This document shows, in pieces, positions 12,189 to 19,160 of a stretch of DNA of 49,736 nucleotides. The notes under the pieces were generated by a model that worked only from the letters and a program-made list of their open reading frames with translations, ran no database searches and was not told the origin of the DNA. The position numbers were made by a program, and so were the translations under genes. The stretch's first letter is position 1, and every line of letters starts with the position of its first letter. Source of the DNA: a virus; IMG/VR virus record IMGVR_UViG_3300027499_000008, positions 1-49,736 of that record; one strand, given 5' to 3'.

Positions 12189-12412
12189 CCGACGAACGCC
12201 TACACGAACTCATGAACCCGCAGCCTTCGGTCGTGGTGCGTTCTCTCGCCAAAGATCCGAACTACGTCAAGTGCCCTCGCTGCTGGCACTATACACACGA
12301 GGGCTTGCACAACTATGACAACCTGTGTGACCGTTGTTGCACGGTGTTGATCAACCATTTTCCGAACCACGAAAGTGTTCCGCGTATCCTCGCGGCGAGA
12401 GCGGAGCGGTAA
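12185..12412 (+). CDS. zinc-finger protein resembling IleRS C-terminal finger
   Basis: This is a 75-residue protein with ATGA coupling and AGGAGG upstream. Residues of about 27-53 read KCPRCWHYTHEGLH...LCDRCCTVL. The CxxCWHYT...LCxRC pattern closely resembles the zinc finger at the C-terminus of isoleucyl-tRNA synthetase. The rest (DFP-like NHFPNHESVP) is typical of short phage versions. Zinc binding is likely. Whether it mimics or interferes with host IleRS or simply binds RNA is unknown. Confidence 0.75.
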   Translation: MTDERLHELMNPQPSVVVRSLAKDPNYVKCPRCWHYTHEGLHNYDNLCDRCCTVLINHFPNHESVPRILAARAER

Positions 12413-12660
12413 TGCCATACAACACCGACCACCCTCCGAAGATTGCGGACCTCATCGCACTTTTAATCAAGGCCCCGCGTACAGGGCGTGAGCTTGCGGA
12501 ACTGACAGGCATGCACCTGGGTACCATCCGTGCTTACCTCTTCGCCTTCCACGCCGAGGGCTTCATCCACTACGATGAGCCTGCGCACCCAACAAAACCG
12601 CGTATCTACGTCTGGGATACCACGGCACTAGAATCGAGAAAACATGGCCAACACACCTGA
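12412..12660 (+). CDS. small winged-helix DNA-binding protein B
   Basis: This is an 82-residue protein. The start ATG shares one base with the previous stop (TAATG). The core LIALLIKAPRTGRELAELTG, then GTIRAYLFAFHAEGFIHYD, aligns with the protein at 11768-11992 (KAPRT..EL.ELTG....GTI). They are paralogues with an HTH and wing. The C-terminal PRIYVWD strand is shared in spirit with IWIWNP of the other copy. It is a likely regulator. Confidence 0.75.
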   Translation: MPYNTDHPPKIADLIALLIKAPRTGRELAELTGMHLGTIRAYLFAFHAEGFIHYDEPAHPTKPRIYVWDTTALESRKHGQHT

Positions 12661-12937
12661 ATCCAAAGTCAAGGCGAAAGCCGTTGACATTATTAAAAAA
12701 CATAAGGGGTACTACTTCTACCCCGTCACGGGAGGCTACGGTCGTTCAGGTATCCCCGACATCATCGTGTGTCATCGTGGGAAGTTCTTGGGCGTGGAGT
12801 GCAAAGCCGGGTTCAACAAGCCCACCGCACTGCAAGAGCAGGAGATGGCAAAGATCGAACAAGCGGGCGGTGCCGCAATGGTGGTGCGAGAAGACACCCT
12901 TGATCTGCTCGATCGCTGGCTCTGGGAGAACACGTAA
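12644..12937 (+). CDS. VRR-NUC domain nuclease
   Basis: This is a 97-residue protein that is a complete minimal VRR-NUC domain. GGYGRSGIPDIIVCHRGK is followed by GVECKAG, giving the catalytic pattern D...E-x-K of the PD-(D/E)XK fold. LQEQEMAKIEQAGGAAMVV follows. Phage stand-alone VRR-NUC proteins are structure-specific nucleases, proposed to resolve branched DNA. It directly precedes and abuts the polymerase gene, as in many phages. The ATG lies 17 nt inside the previous gene. Confidence 0.9.
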   Translation: MANTPESKVKAKAVDIIKKHKGYYFYPVTGGYGRSGIPDIIVCHRGKFLGVECKAGFNKPTALQEQEMAKIEQAGGAAMVVREDTLDLLDRWLWENT

Positions 12938-14253
12938 TGGAGATAGTAACGCTAGATTTCGAGACGTTTTATGACCGTGAGTACAATCTAACCAAACTCA
13001 CTACCGAAGAGTACATCCGCGACCCACGCTTTGAAGTCATCATGCTCGGCGTGCGCTGGCCGGATGGATCGAAGGAGGTCGTCTCTGGCACCCACCTTGA
13101 GATCAAGCAGTGGTGCGATGCGGTGCCGTGGGGGCAGTACGCGATCCTGTGCCACAACACACTCTTCGACGGTGCCATCCTGTCGTGGAAGTTCGGGGTC
13201 AAGCCCCGCGTGTGGCTCGACACCCTCAGCATGGGACGCGGCATGTTCAGTGCCCGGAACAACTCCTTGGCGTCGCTGGCCAAGCGCTACCATCTGGAGG
13301 ACAAGGGTACCTATGTCATGAACATGATGGGGCGTAGGCGCTCTGACATGTCTCCGGGGGAGTTCAAACAGTACGCCGAATACTGCCTGCTCGACGTCGA
13401 CCTGTGCCATGACTTGTGGCACCTCATGTCCAGTGGCTGGTACAACCTGACCGAGGGGGACATTCGAGGCCCCTACCCTCTTGAGGAACTGAAGCTCATC
13501 GACCTGCACATTCGCATGTTCACCGAGCCGATGCTCCGGCTCAACCGAGGCAAGCTGGAGACACACCTCGCAGCGGTGCGGGCCCGCAAGGCGAACCTGC
13601 TGTGTGCCGCCGCAGTGGACGTCGAGTCGCTGATGAGCAACCAGAAGTTCGCAGAGGTGCTCAAGGGCTTTGGCGTTGACCCACCGACGAAGATCAGCCC
13701 GACCACGAACAAGCCCACCTTTGCCTTCGCCAAGACCGACCCGGGCATGAAGGCCCTCCTCGAACACGAGGATGAGCGGGTGCAGGCTGTGGCTGCTGCA
13801 CGACTTGGCGTCAAGAGCACCCTGGAGGAGACGCGCACGGAGCGCTTCATCGGGATCGCAACCCGGGGCGGTGCCTTCCCCGTGCCGCTCAAGTACGCCT
13901 ATGCGCGAACAAAAAGGTCATCTGGCTGCCTAGTAGCCGGAACGCAGGTCTTAGTGTATGATCCAGGCCAGCGCGGTGTCGTGAGCAAGCAGATCGTAGA
14001 TGTGCTAGCCGATGACCTCGTATGGGACGGAGAGGCATTCGTTGAACACGAAGGGGTTCAGTTCAGCGGGTACCGCGAAGTCATATCTTGGGATGGCGTA
14101 ACAGGAACACCAGAACATGTCGTATTCACCGAATCTGGCGAGATCAGCTTACTTGAAGCAATGCAGAGACAATGTAGAATCAAAACTACTAGAAATCCTT
14201 CCGACGACGACGTTGACTCCGCTAGAGTCGTTGCACACCACCTACGCAAGTAG
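12937..14253 (+). CDS. DNA polymerase I (family A), N-terminal part fused to intein N-segment
   Basis: This is a 438-residue protein. Residues 1-330 are the N-part of a family A DNA polymerase with a 3'-5' exonuclease. ExoI is LDFETFYD, ExoII is CHNTLFDGAIL, and ExoIII is YAEYCLLDVD. The polymerase part stops at LKYAYARTKRSSG, inside the conserved T-x-R-x-S...LQNLP motif. From Cys331 the sequence is an intein: block A is CLVAGTQVLVYD, and a B block with TPEH follows about 60 residues later. The polymerase resumes in another ORF at 14868. The stop at 14251-14253 is in frame with no visible frameshift signal. The functional enzyme needs either protein trans-splicing or two frameshifts. Confidence 0.9.
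   Translation: MEIVTLDFETFYDREYNLTKLTTEEYIRDPRFEVIMLGVRWPDGSKEVVSGTHLEIKQWCDAVPWGQYAILCHNTLFDGAILSWKFGVKPRVWLDTLSMGRGMFSARNNSLASLAKRYHLEDKGTYVMNMMGRRRSDMSPGEFKQYAEYCLLDVDLCHDLWHLMSSGWYNLTEGDIRGPYPLEELKLIDLHIRMFTEPMLRLNRGKLETHLAAVRARKANLLCAAAVDVESLMSNQKFAEVLKGFGVDPPTKISPTTNKPTFAFAKTDPGMKALLEHEDERVQAVAAARLGVKSTLEETRTERFIGIATRGGAFPVPLKYAYARTKRSSGCLVAGTQVLVYDPGQRGVVSKQIVDVLADDLVWDGEAFVEHEGVQFSGYREVISWDGVTGTPEHVVFTESGEISLLEAMQRQCRIKTTRNPSDDDVDSARVVAHHLRK
13927..14250 (+). other. intein N-terminal splicing segment (about 108 aa)
   Basis: The segment begins with the nucleophilic Cys codon at 13927-13929. Block A (CLVAGTQVLV), DLVWDGEAFVEHEGV and block B GTPEH (Thr and His present) fit phage inteins of the type C-L-x-x-G-T...VWDG..W..H.GV...G.R.V...DG...TP.H. 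The base composition is visibly AT-richer than that of the polymerase. Confidence 0.9.
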
Positions 14254-14887
14254 AATACTGATGCGGTGCCAATGTGGCACCGAGAAACGCTTTAGAGTGT
14301 CTGACCTGATAGCAGGAACAAAGAAATGCCTACCGTGCTCTTCTAAAGAGCGGGCCGCTAAAAAGACACCGGAGATGCGCCGCGCTTTTGCTGTGAAAGG
14401 GTCCCAGGCCGCGCTCAAGGCGAATACTCAAAAACTGGAGTCAGATCCGTTGCGTGCGCAGTTCGGGCATGCACAACTTGAACTAATATCCAAAATGGGG
14501 ATAAGTGCCAAAGGGCGGTGCACGAATAAAAACAACGCTGCGTATGCAAACTACGGGGGTAGAAGTATAGAGTTTAAGTTCCCTACGATTCGCGCATTTG
14601 CTGAATGGGTGCTACAAAATTTGGGTCCCAGACCAAACAGCGCGTATTCTATAGACCGCATAGACAACAACGCGCACTACGAACCCGGGAATCTTCGATG
14701 GGCCACTAGAACTGAGCAAGCGCGCAATAAACGCATGTACAAACGAACTGCTCAAGGGGAACGTATACGAAGTCTGCAAGTCCAAAGGCCAGATTTAACA
14801 TATGAGACCTTGAGAATTTGGATTAAACAGGGTGCATCTGACGATGAAATTCTACAAAGGGTGAAGTATGCTCGTCCCGGTATATGA
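14117..14887 (+). CDS. HNH homing endonuclease between intein halves
   Basis: This is up to 256 residues. It lies in a different frame from both polymerase parts and overlaps the N-part by up to 137 nt and the C-part by 20 nt. RCQCGTEK...CLPC forms an N-terminal zinc knuckle. The C-terminal half has GRCTNKNNAAYANYGGRSI, then YSIDRIDNNAHYEPGNLRWA and TRTEQARNKR. This is the HNH type common in phage homing endonucleases (D-R-I-D-N-x-x-H-Y-x-x-G-N-x-R-W-A). The start is uncertain: ATG 14117, TTG 14213 or ATG 14261. It is AT-rich. It should cut intein-less polymerase genes and drive spread of the element. Confidence 0.85.
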   Translation: MSYSPNLARSAYLKQCRDNVESKLLEILPTTTLTPLESLHTTYASRILMRCQCGTEKRFRVSDLIAGTKKCLPCSSKERAAKKTPEMRRAFAVKGSQAALKANTQKLESDPLRAQFGHAQLELISKMGISAKGRCTNKNNAAYANYGGRSIEFKFPTIRAFAEWVLQNLGPRPNSAYSIDRIDNNAHYEPGNLRWATRTEQARNKRMYKRTAQGERIRSLQVQRPDLTYETLRIWIKQGASDDEILQRVKYARPGI

Positions 14888-14945
14888 CATAAAGAACTGC
14901 GGGCCTCGCCACAGGTTTGTGGCTAACGGCAAGCTAGTTCATAAT
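14868..14945 (+). other. intein C-terminal splicing segment (26 aa)
   Basis: Blocks F and G read VYDIKNCGPRHRF and LVHN, followed by Ser as the +1 residue. The terminal His-Asn needed for asparagine cyclisation is present. At 26 residues it is shorter than the C-segments of the better known natural split inteins (about 36 aa for DnaE and gp41-1, from memory). Confidence 0.9.
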
Positions 14946-15821
14946 TCAGACGGTATTAACTTACAAAATCTACCGTCACGAGGGAGTACGAATCTTAAGG
15001 CCTGCATCGAAGCACCCCCGGGCTACGTCATCATCGACTGCGACTCCTCGAACATCGAGGCGCGGGTGCTCGCGTGGCTGGCGGGGCAGGAAGATCTGGT
15101 CAACGACTTCGCCAGCGGCGTTGATGTGTACTGTAAACAATCAACCCGCATTTACGGGCGCGCTATAACGAAGGCAGATAAGCTGGAAAGATTTGTAGGA
15201 AAAACGGTAATTTTAGGCTGTGGCTACCAAACCGGTGCAGGCAAGCTCAAGGCGACGCTCAAGGCAGCAACACCGTCGGTCGACCTCGACATCGTAGAGT
15301 GCGAGAAGATCATCAACACCTACCGTGGCAGCGTGCCGTGCATCGTTGACCTGTGGGCACGGGGAGAAGACGCCATCCGCTCTATGTACAACGATCAGAG
15401 TATGTGGCTGGGGCGTGAGGGTGTGGCGCTGATCGAAGGGAAGAAGGGCATCAAGCTACCCAGCGGACTCTACATCAGCTACCCACAACTCCACCGTGCA
15501 CAGGGTGAGCGCTTCGTTGAGTGGCGATACAAGGACGACACAGGTGTGGTGAACATCTACGGTGGGAAGCTCATCGAGAACCTCACCCAAGCACTGGCGC
15601 GTATCATCGTCATGAGTCAGATGCTACGCATCTCCCGTAAGTTACCCGTCAAACTCACTGTGCATGACAGCGTGATAGCATTGGCTCGCGAAGATGAGCG
15701 CCAAGCGGCGAGGGCTTACGTCGAGTCCTGCATGCGCTGGGTGCCTGACTGGGCACAGGGGTGCCCGCTCAACTGTGAATCGAAGTGGGGCTACAACTAT
15801 GGAGAACTGCATGACGACTGA
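14868..15821 (+). CDS. intein C-segment fused to DNA polymerase I C-terminal part
   Basis: This is a 317-residue protein. The ATG at 14868 has AAAGGG shortly upstream and lies inside the end of the endonuclease ORF. Residues 1-26 are the intein C-segment (VPVYDIKNCGPRHRFVANG, ending VHN), followed by Ser+1 and DGINLQNLP, the continuation of the polymerase motif broken upstream. Motif A is DCDSSNIEAR. Motif B is RFVGKTVILGCGYQTG. Motif C is VHDSV, with Ser where most family A enzymes have Glu. The palm and fingers are therefore complete. The split leaves exonuclease and polymerase on separate polypeptides unless splicing joins them. Confidence 0.9.
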   Translation: MLVPVYDIKNCGPRHRFVANGKLVHNSDGINLQNLPSRGSTNLKACIEAPPGYVIIDCDSSNIEARVLAWLAGQEDLVNDFASGVDVYCKQSTRIYGRAITKADKLERFVGKTVILGCGYQTGAGKLKATLKAATPSVDLDIVECEKIINTYRGSVPCIVDLWARGEDAIRSMYNDQSMWLGREGVALIEGKKGIKLPSGLYISYPQLHRAQGERFVEWRYKDDTGVVNIYGGKLIENLTQALARIIVMSQMLRISRKLPVKLTVHDSVIALAREDERQAARAYVESCMRWVPDWAQGCPLNCESKWGYNYGELHDD

Positions 15822-16014
15822 CGAGATCATCGACTACGCTATGCCGATGATGAAGATTCAGCAGATGCTGCGCAAAGCGCACGACCTGTGCCTTGAGCAC
15901 CGCTACGCTGAAGCCCGTGAAGTGGCCTTGCATATTGGCACCGAAGCGCGTATCCTCCAGCACACGCTATCCATCATGGAGGACGGGCCTATGGCCCGCG
16001 CTGCCACGTCATGA
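15811..16014 (+). CDS. small helical phage protein
   Basis: This is a 67-residue protein. The ATG at 15811 is preferred over the one at 15799 because GGAG (15801-15804) lies 6 nt upstream. It overlaps the polymerase stop. The sequence is helical (MMKIQQMLRKAHDLCLEHRYAEAREVALHIG). Small helical proteins of this kind commonly sit between polymerase and nuclease genes in related phages. Function is unknown. Confidence 0.7.
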   Translation: MTTDEIIDYAMPMMKIQQMLRKAHDLCLEHRYAEAREVALHIGTEARILQHTLSIMEDGPMARAATS

Positions 16015-16694
16015 GCTTGCCCGGACCTTGGTCGTTCTCGTCTCTCAAGTCGTTCAAGACTTGTCCAAAAAAGTTTTTTGAGATTAAGGTCGCAAAGAAC
16101 TACAAAGAGCCTGAATACACCGAGGCCACGCTGTACGGCTCTAACTTCCATGAGGCAGCAGAACACTATGTCCGGGATGACAAACCGCTGCCCCCGGAGT
16201 TCTCTTATGTTAGAGGGCAGCTTGACACACTCCGGGCACTGCCTGGAGAGAAGTTCTGCGAGTACGAGATGGGGCTGACGAAGGACTTCGAGCCCTGCGG
16301 GTTCAAAGATCCGAACGTCTGGTGCCGGGGCATCGCTGACCTGCTCATCGTCAACCGTGAGACGGGCACGGCGCGGGTCATCGACTACAAGACCGGCAAG
16401 TCGGCCAAGTACGCGGACACTGCGCAGCTTGAACTCATGGCCTTGATGGTCTTCAAACACTTCCCGGAGATCAAGAGAGTCAAGGCAGGCTTGCTGTTCG
16501 TCGTGGCAAATTCGTTCAAGCCAGCGGAGTACACCGCTGAGCAAGAGAAGATCTACTGGCAGCAGTGGATGGCTGACGTCAAGCGTCTTGAAAATGCACA
16601 CCGTACAGGTGTGTGGAATCCGAATCCTTCGGGGCTGTGCAAACGGCACTGTGTGGTGATGTCTTGCCCGCACAACGGGCTGAATGGAGGTTGA
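16011..16694 (+). CDS. PD-(D/E)XK nuclease (Cas4/RecB-like)
   Basis: This is a 227-residue protein with ATGA coupling. FSSLKSFKTCPKKFFE near the start is the usual RecB/Cas4 N-terminal signature. The catalytic residues follow in CRGIADLLIVN (Asp) and VIDYKTGK (D-x-K). A QLELMALMVF helix matches the QxxxY region of the fold. The C-terminal CKRHCVVMSCPHNG could, with the N-terminal Cys, hold an Fe-S cluster as in Cas4/AddB. An exonuclease role in replication or recombination is likely. Confidence 0.85.
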   Translation: MSLPGPWSFSSLKSFKTCPKKFFEIKVAKNYKEPEYTEATLYGSNFHEAAEHYVRDDKPLPPEFSYVRGQLDTLRALPGEKFCEYEMGLTKDFEPCGFKDPNVWCRGIADLLIVNRETGTARVIDYKTGKSAKYADTAQLELMALMVFKHFPEIKRVKAGLLFVVANSFKPAEYTAEQEKIYWQQWMADVKRLENAHRTGVWNPNPSGLCKRHCVVMSCPHNGLNGG

Positions 16695-16695
16695 A

Positions 16696-16962
16696 ATGCC
16701 TTACAAAAACAAGGCCGACCGGGACCACAAGAAAGAGTACGCTGACTTCCTAGCCAATGGTGGACGCGCCAAGCAGAGCGAAAGGCAGAGAGCCCGACGT
16801 GCCTGGGACAAAGAGAACGGCAAGGCATCGCGGAAAGGTAAGGCTCTGGATCACGTTGTCCCTATCAAGGACGGTGGCAAGAGCAAGCCGGGGAACGTGA
16901 AGCTCAAGAGCTTCAGCGCAAACAGCGCACGCAATTTCAAGGGACCGAAGTCCGGGGGCTGA
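16696..16962 (+). CDS. HNH endonuclease-like protein
   Basis: This is an 88-residue protein. The ATG at 16696 has GGAGG 5 nt upstream and is preferred over the ATG at 16684. MPYKNKADRDHKKEYADF followed by a basic helix and LDHVVPIKDGG...NVKL fits the small phage HNH family (D-H-x-x-P-x-x-x-G-G....N-L). The third His/Asn position is N-S-A-R-N. Nicking or packaging roles are known for HNH proteins, but none is demonstrated here. Confidence 0.75.
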   Translation: MPYKNKADRDHKKEYADFLANGGRAKQSERQRARRAWDKENGKASRKGKALDHVVPIKDGGKSKPGNVKLKSFSANSARNFKGPKSGG

Positions 16963-16983
16963 CCCCGGGTTCTCCCTATACCG

Positions 16984-17005
16984 CCTAGCATCGCAAGGTG
17001 CTAGG
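16984..17005 (+). other. hairpin after HNH gene
   Basis: CCTAGCA and TGCTAGG pair perfectly around an 8-nt loop. It is followed by CTTGT rather than a T-run, so it is a weak terminator at best. A second cUUCGg hairpin lies at 17013-17024. Confidence 0.45.
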
Positions 17006-17012
17006 CTTGTCC

Positions 17013-17024
17013 GCCCTTCGGGGC
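17013..17024 (+). other. intercistronic cUUCGg tetraloop hairpin
   Basis: GCCC and GGGC close TTCG, about 45 nt before the AGGAG of the exonuclease gene. It belongs to the same class as 3184-3197 and 4159-4174. Confidence 0.5.
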
Positions 17025-17079
17025 TTCGAGCTTGACGGACTTTGTCCCTCAAGCGATTTCCGTTTGTCTAGGAGCGCAA

Positions 17080-17610
17080 GTGAAACAACATGTCATGGTA
17101 GATATCGAGACCCTTGGTACACGCCCGGGGGACATCATCCTGTCTATTGGCGCTGTGAAGTTCAGCGTAGAAGAAGAGATCAAGGGCGAGTTCTACGTCA
17201 CGATTGACGCGGAGTCGTGCAAGGCAGCGGGCCTGCGTGCACAGAAGAGCACCCTTGAGTGGTGGAGCAAGCAGTCCGATGCGGCGAGAGAGGCTGCGTT
17301 CAAGGGGGAGTTCTCTCTAAACGTAGCCCTGATCAAGCTCGCGGTGTGGATGCCCCCGCTGGAGGAAGCAGTTGTCTGGGGCAACGGTGCCAACTTCGAC
17401 AACGCACTACTGGCCGCTGCGTACCGGGCTATCAAACACGACGTGCCTTGGCACTTCTGGAACGATAGGTGCTACCGGACGATGGCCGCGATGTTTCTCA
17501 AGGATCGTATTGAGCGTGTAGGTACCGGACACGTCGCGCTTGATGATGCCAAGACTCAGGCGATGCGGCTGATCCATATGGCGAAGAAGAGTAAGTTCGC
17601 TCTGGAGTAA
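17080..17610 (+). CDS. DnaQ-fold 3'-5' exonuclease (exoribonuclease-like)
   Basis: This is a 176-residue protein. The GTG at 17080 is 5 nt after AGGAG, whereas the ORF from 17032 has no binding site. The motifs are DIETLG (Asp8, Glu10), WGNGANFDN (Asp) and a C-terminal HVALDDAKTQA, giving the DEDDh set. DIETLGTRPGDIILSIGAV together with TLEWWSKQS matches the family of phage/bacterial 3'-5' exoribonucleases of the Rv2179c type. It likely trims RNA or DNA during infection. Its stop overlaps the helicase start by one base. Confidence 0.85.
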   Translation: MKQHVMVDIETLGTRPGDIILSIGAVKFSVEEEIKGEFYVTIDAESCKAAGLRAQKSTLEWWSKQSDAAREAAFKGEFSLNVALIKLAVWMPPLEEAVVWGNGANFDNALLAAAYRAIKHDVPWHFWNDRCYRTMAAMFLKDRIERVGTGHVALDDAKTQAMRLIHMAKKSKFALE

Positions 17611-19160
17611 TGATGCAGATCATTGACAACAAGGCATTGTTGTTGAAGCTCCGCAACCCCCAACGGGTACTGAACACCATCCCGAAAAGCAAGCTGCTTG
17701 ATGATGGTCGCGTGCTTGTCCACTGGGGGTTGGACGAAGCGCGGGTGCTGAAGAACGTCGGCGTCAAGGGGGTACCCTCTCCCATCGAGCGCCGCTACAA
17801 GTGGCCGGGGATCTACAAGCCCTTCGATCACCAGCGGACGACAGCATCTTTCATGACGCTGCACAAACGGGCCTTCTGCTTCAACGACCCGGGCACAGGA
17901 AAGACCGCATCGTTTGCATGGGCGGCTGACTACCTGATGAACAAGGGCTACATCAGGCGTGCACTGGTGATCTGTCCTCTGTCCATCATGTCCTCAGCAT
18001 GGCAGGCGGATCTGTTCAAGGTGGTCATGCACCGACGCGTCGATGTGGCCTACGGCGACCGGCGCAAGCGGGCCAAGATCATTCAGTCCGATGCCGAGTT
18101 CGTCATCATCAACTTCGACGGCGTGCAGACGGTGCTGGAGGAGCTGAAGGCCGGGGGCTTCGACCTTGTCATCATTGACGAGGCGAACGCCGTGAAGACC
18201 GCGACGACCAACCGGTGGAAGGCTATCAACGAGCTGATCACTGCCGACACGTGGTTGTGGATGGCAACTGGCACCCCGGCGTCCCAAGCACCGACCGATG
18301 CCTACGGCCTTGCCAAGATGCTGAACCCGGACTCGGTGCCAAGATACTTCTACGCTTTCCGTGACATGGTGATGTGGAAGGTCACGCAGTTCAAATGGAA
18401 GCAGAAGAACAACGCTGCGGAAATCGTCAACCGCGTGCTTCAACCCGCCATTCGTTTCACCAAGGAGGAGTGCCTTGACCTACCAGAGCTTTTATACACC
18501 ACACGAGAGGTAGAGCTGACGCCGCAACAACTCAAGTACTACAAGCTGCTGAAAGATCAGTTCATTATGTCGGCGGGCACTGAGACGGTGACATCAGTCA
18601 ACGCCGCGACCAACCTCAACAAGCTCCTGCAAGTGTCCTCCGGCGCAGTCTATTCCGACGACGGTAACACTGTCGAGTTCGACATCACGAACCGCTACAA
18701 CGTTCTGCTGGAAGCCATCGAGGAGAGCACCCACAAGGTGCTGGTCTTCGTTCCGTACCGGCATACCATCACGGTGCTCGAAGAGCGGCTCAAGAAGGAC
18801 AAGATCGCTGTCGAAGTCATCGACGGCAGCGTCCCGGTGGCCCAGCGCACGAGGATCTTTGCGGCGTTCCAGACCGAGCCTGAGCCGAGGGTGCTGCTAA
18901 TCCAGCCTGCGGCGGCTTCGCACGGCGTGACCCTGCATGCGGCCAACACGGTTGTGTGGTGGGGCCCTGTGACGTCGAACGAGATCTACCATCAGGCCAA
19001 CGCCCGCGTGCACCGTGCAGGCCAGAAGAACCCCTGCCTTGTGGTCAGGCTGTGCGGCAGTGGCGTGGAGCGCAAGCTGTACGACTCGCTCGACGGCAAG
19101 ACCGAGGACATGGAGTCCCTGCTCAACTTGTATCGAGAGGAGGTGTTATGCAACCTTTGA
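17610..19160 (+). CDS. SNF2-family helicase
   Basis: This is a 516-residue superfamily 2 helicase. Motif I is NDPGTGKTA (about residues 92-100), motif II is IIDEAN (about 188-193), motif III is MATGTPAS, motif V is VTLHAANTVVWW, and motif VI is QANARVHRAGQ. The order and the HRAGQ ending are those of phage SNF2-type helicases found beside PolA, VRR-NUC and SSB genes. It probably moves along duplex DNA to clear proteins or aid replication. The start is ATGATG at 17610, with either ATG possible. Confidence 0.9.
   Translation: MMQIIDNKALLLKLRNPQRVLNTIPKSKLLDDGRVLVHWGLDEARVLKNVGVKGVPSPIERRYKWPGIYKPFDHQRTTASFMTLHKRAFCFNDPGTGKTASFAWAADYLMNKGYIRRALVICPLSIMSSAWQADLFKVVMHRRVDVAYGDRRKRAKIIQSDAEFVIINFDGVQTVLEELKAGGFDLVIIDEANAVKTATTNRWKAINELITADTWLWMATGTPASQAPTDAYGLAKMLNPDSVPRYFYAFRDMVMWKVTQFKWKQKNNAAEIVNRVLQPAIRFTKEECLDLPELLYTTREVELTPQQLKYYKLLKDQFIMSAGTETVTSVNAATNLNKLLQVSSGAVYSDDGNTVEFDITNRYNVLLEAIEESTHKVLVFVPYRHTITVLEERLKKDKIAVEVIDGSVPVAQRTRIFAAFQTEPEPRVLLIQPAAASHGVTLHAANTVVWWGPVTSNEIYHQANARVHRAGQKNPCLVVRLCGSGVERKLYDSLDGKTEDMESLLNLYREEVLCNL

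Noticed and set aside
13927-14945. Group I or II intron interrupting the polymerase gene
   Set aside because: The interrupting sequence encodes intein blocks A, B, F and G with Cys1, TPEH, HN and Ser+1, so the interruption works at protein level.
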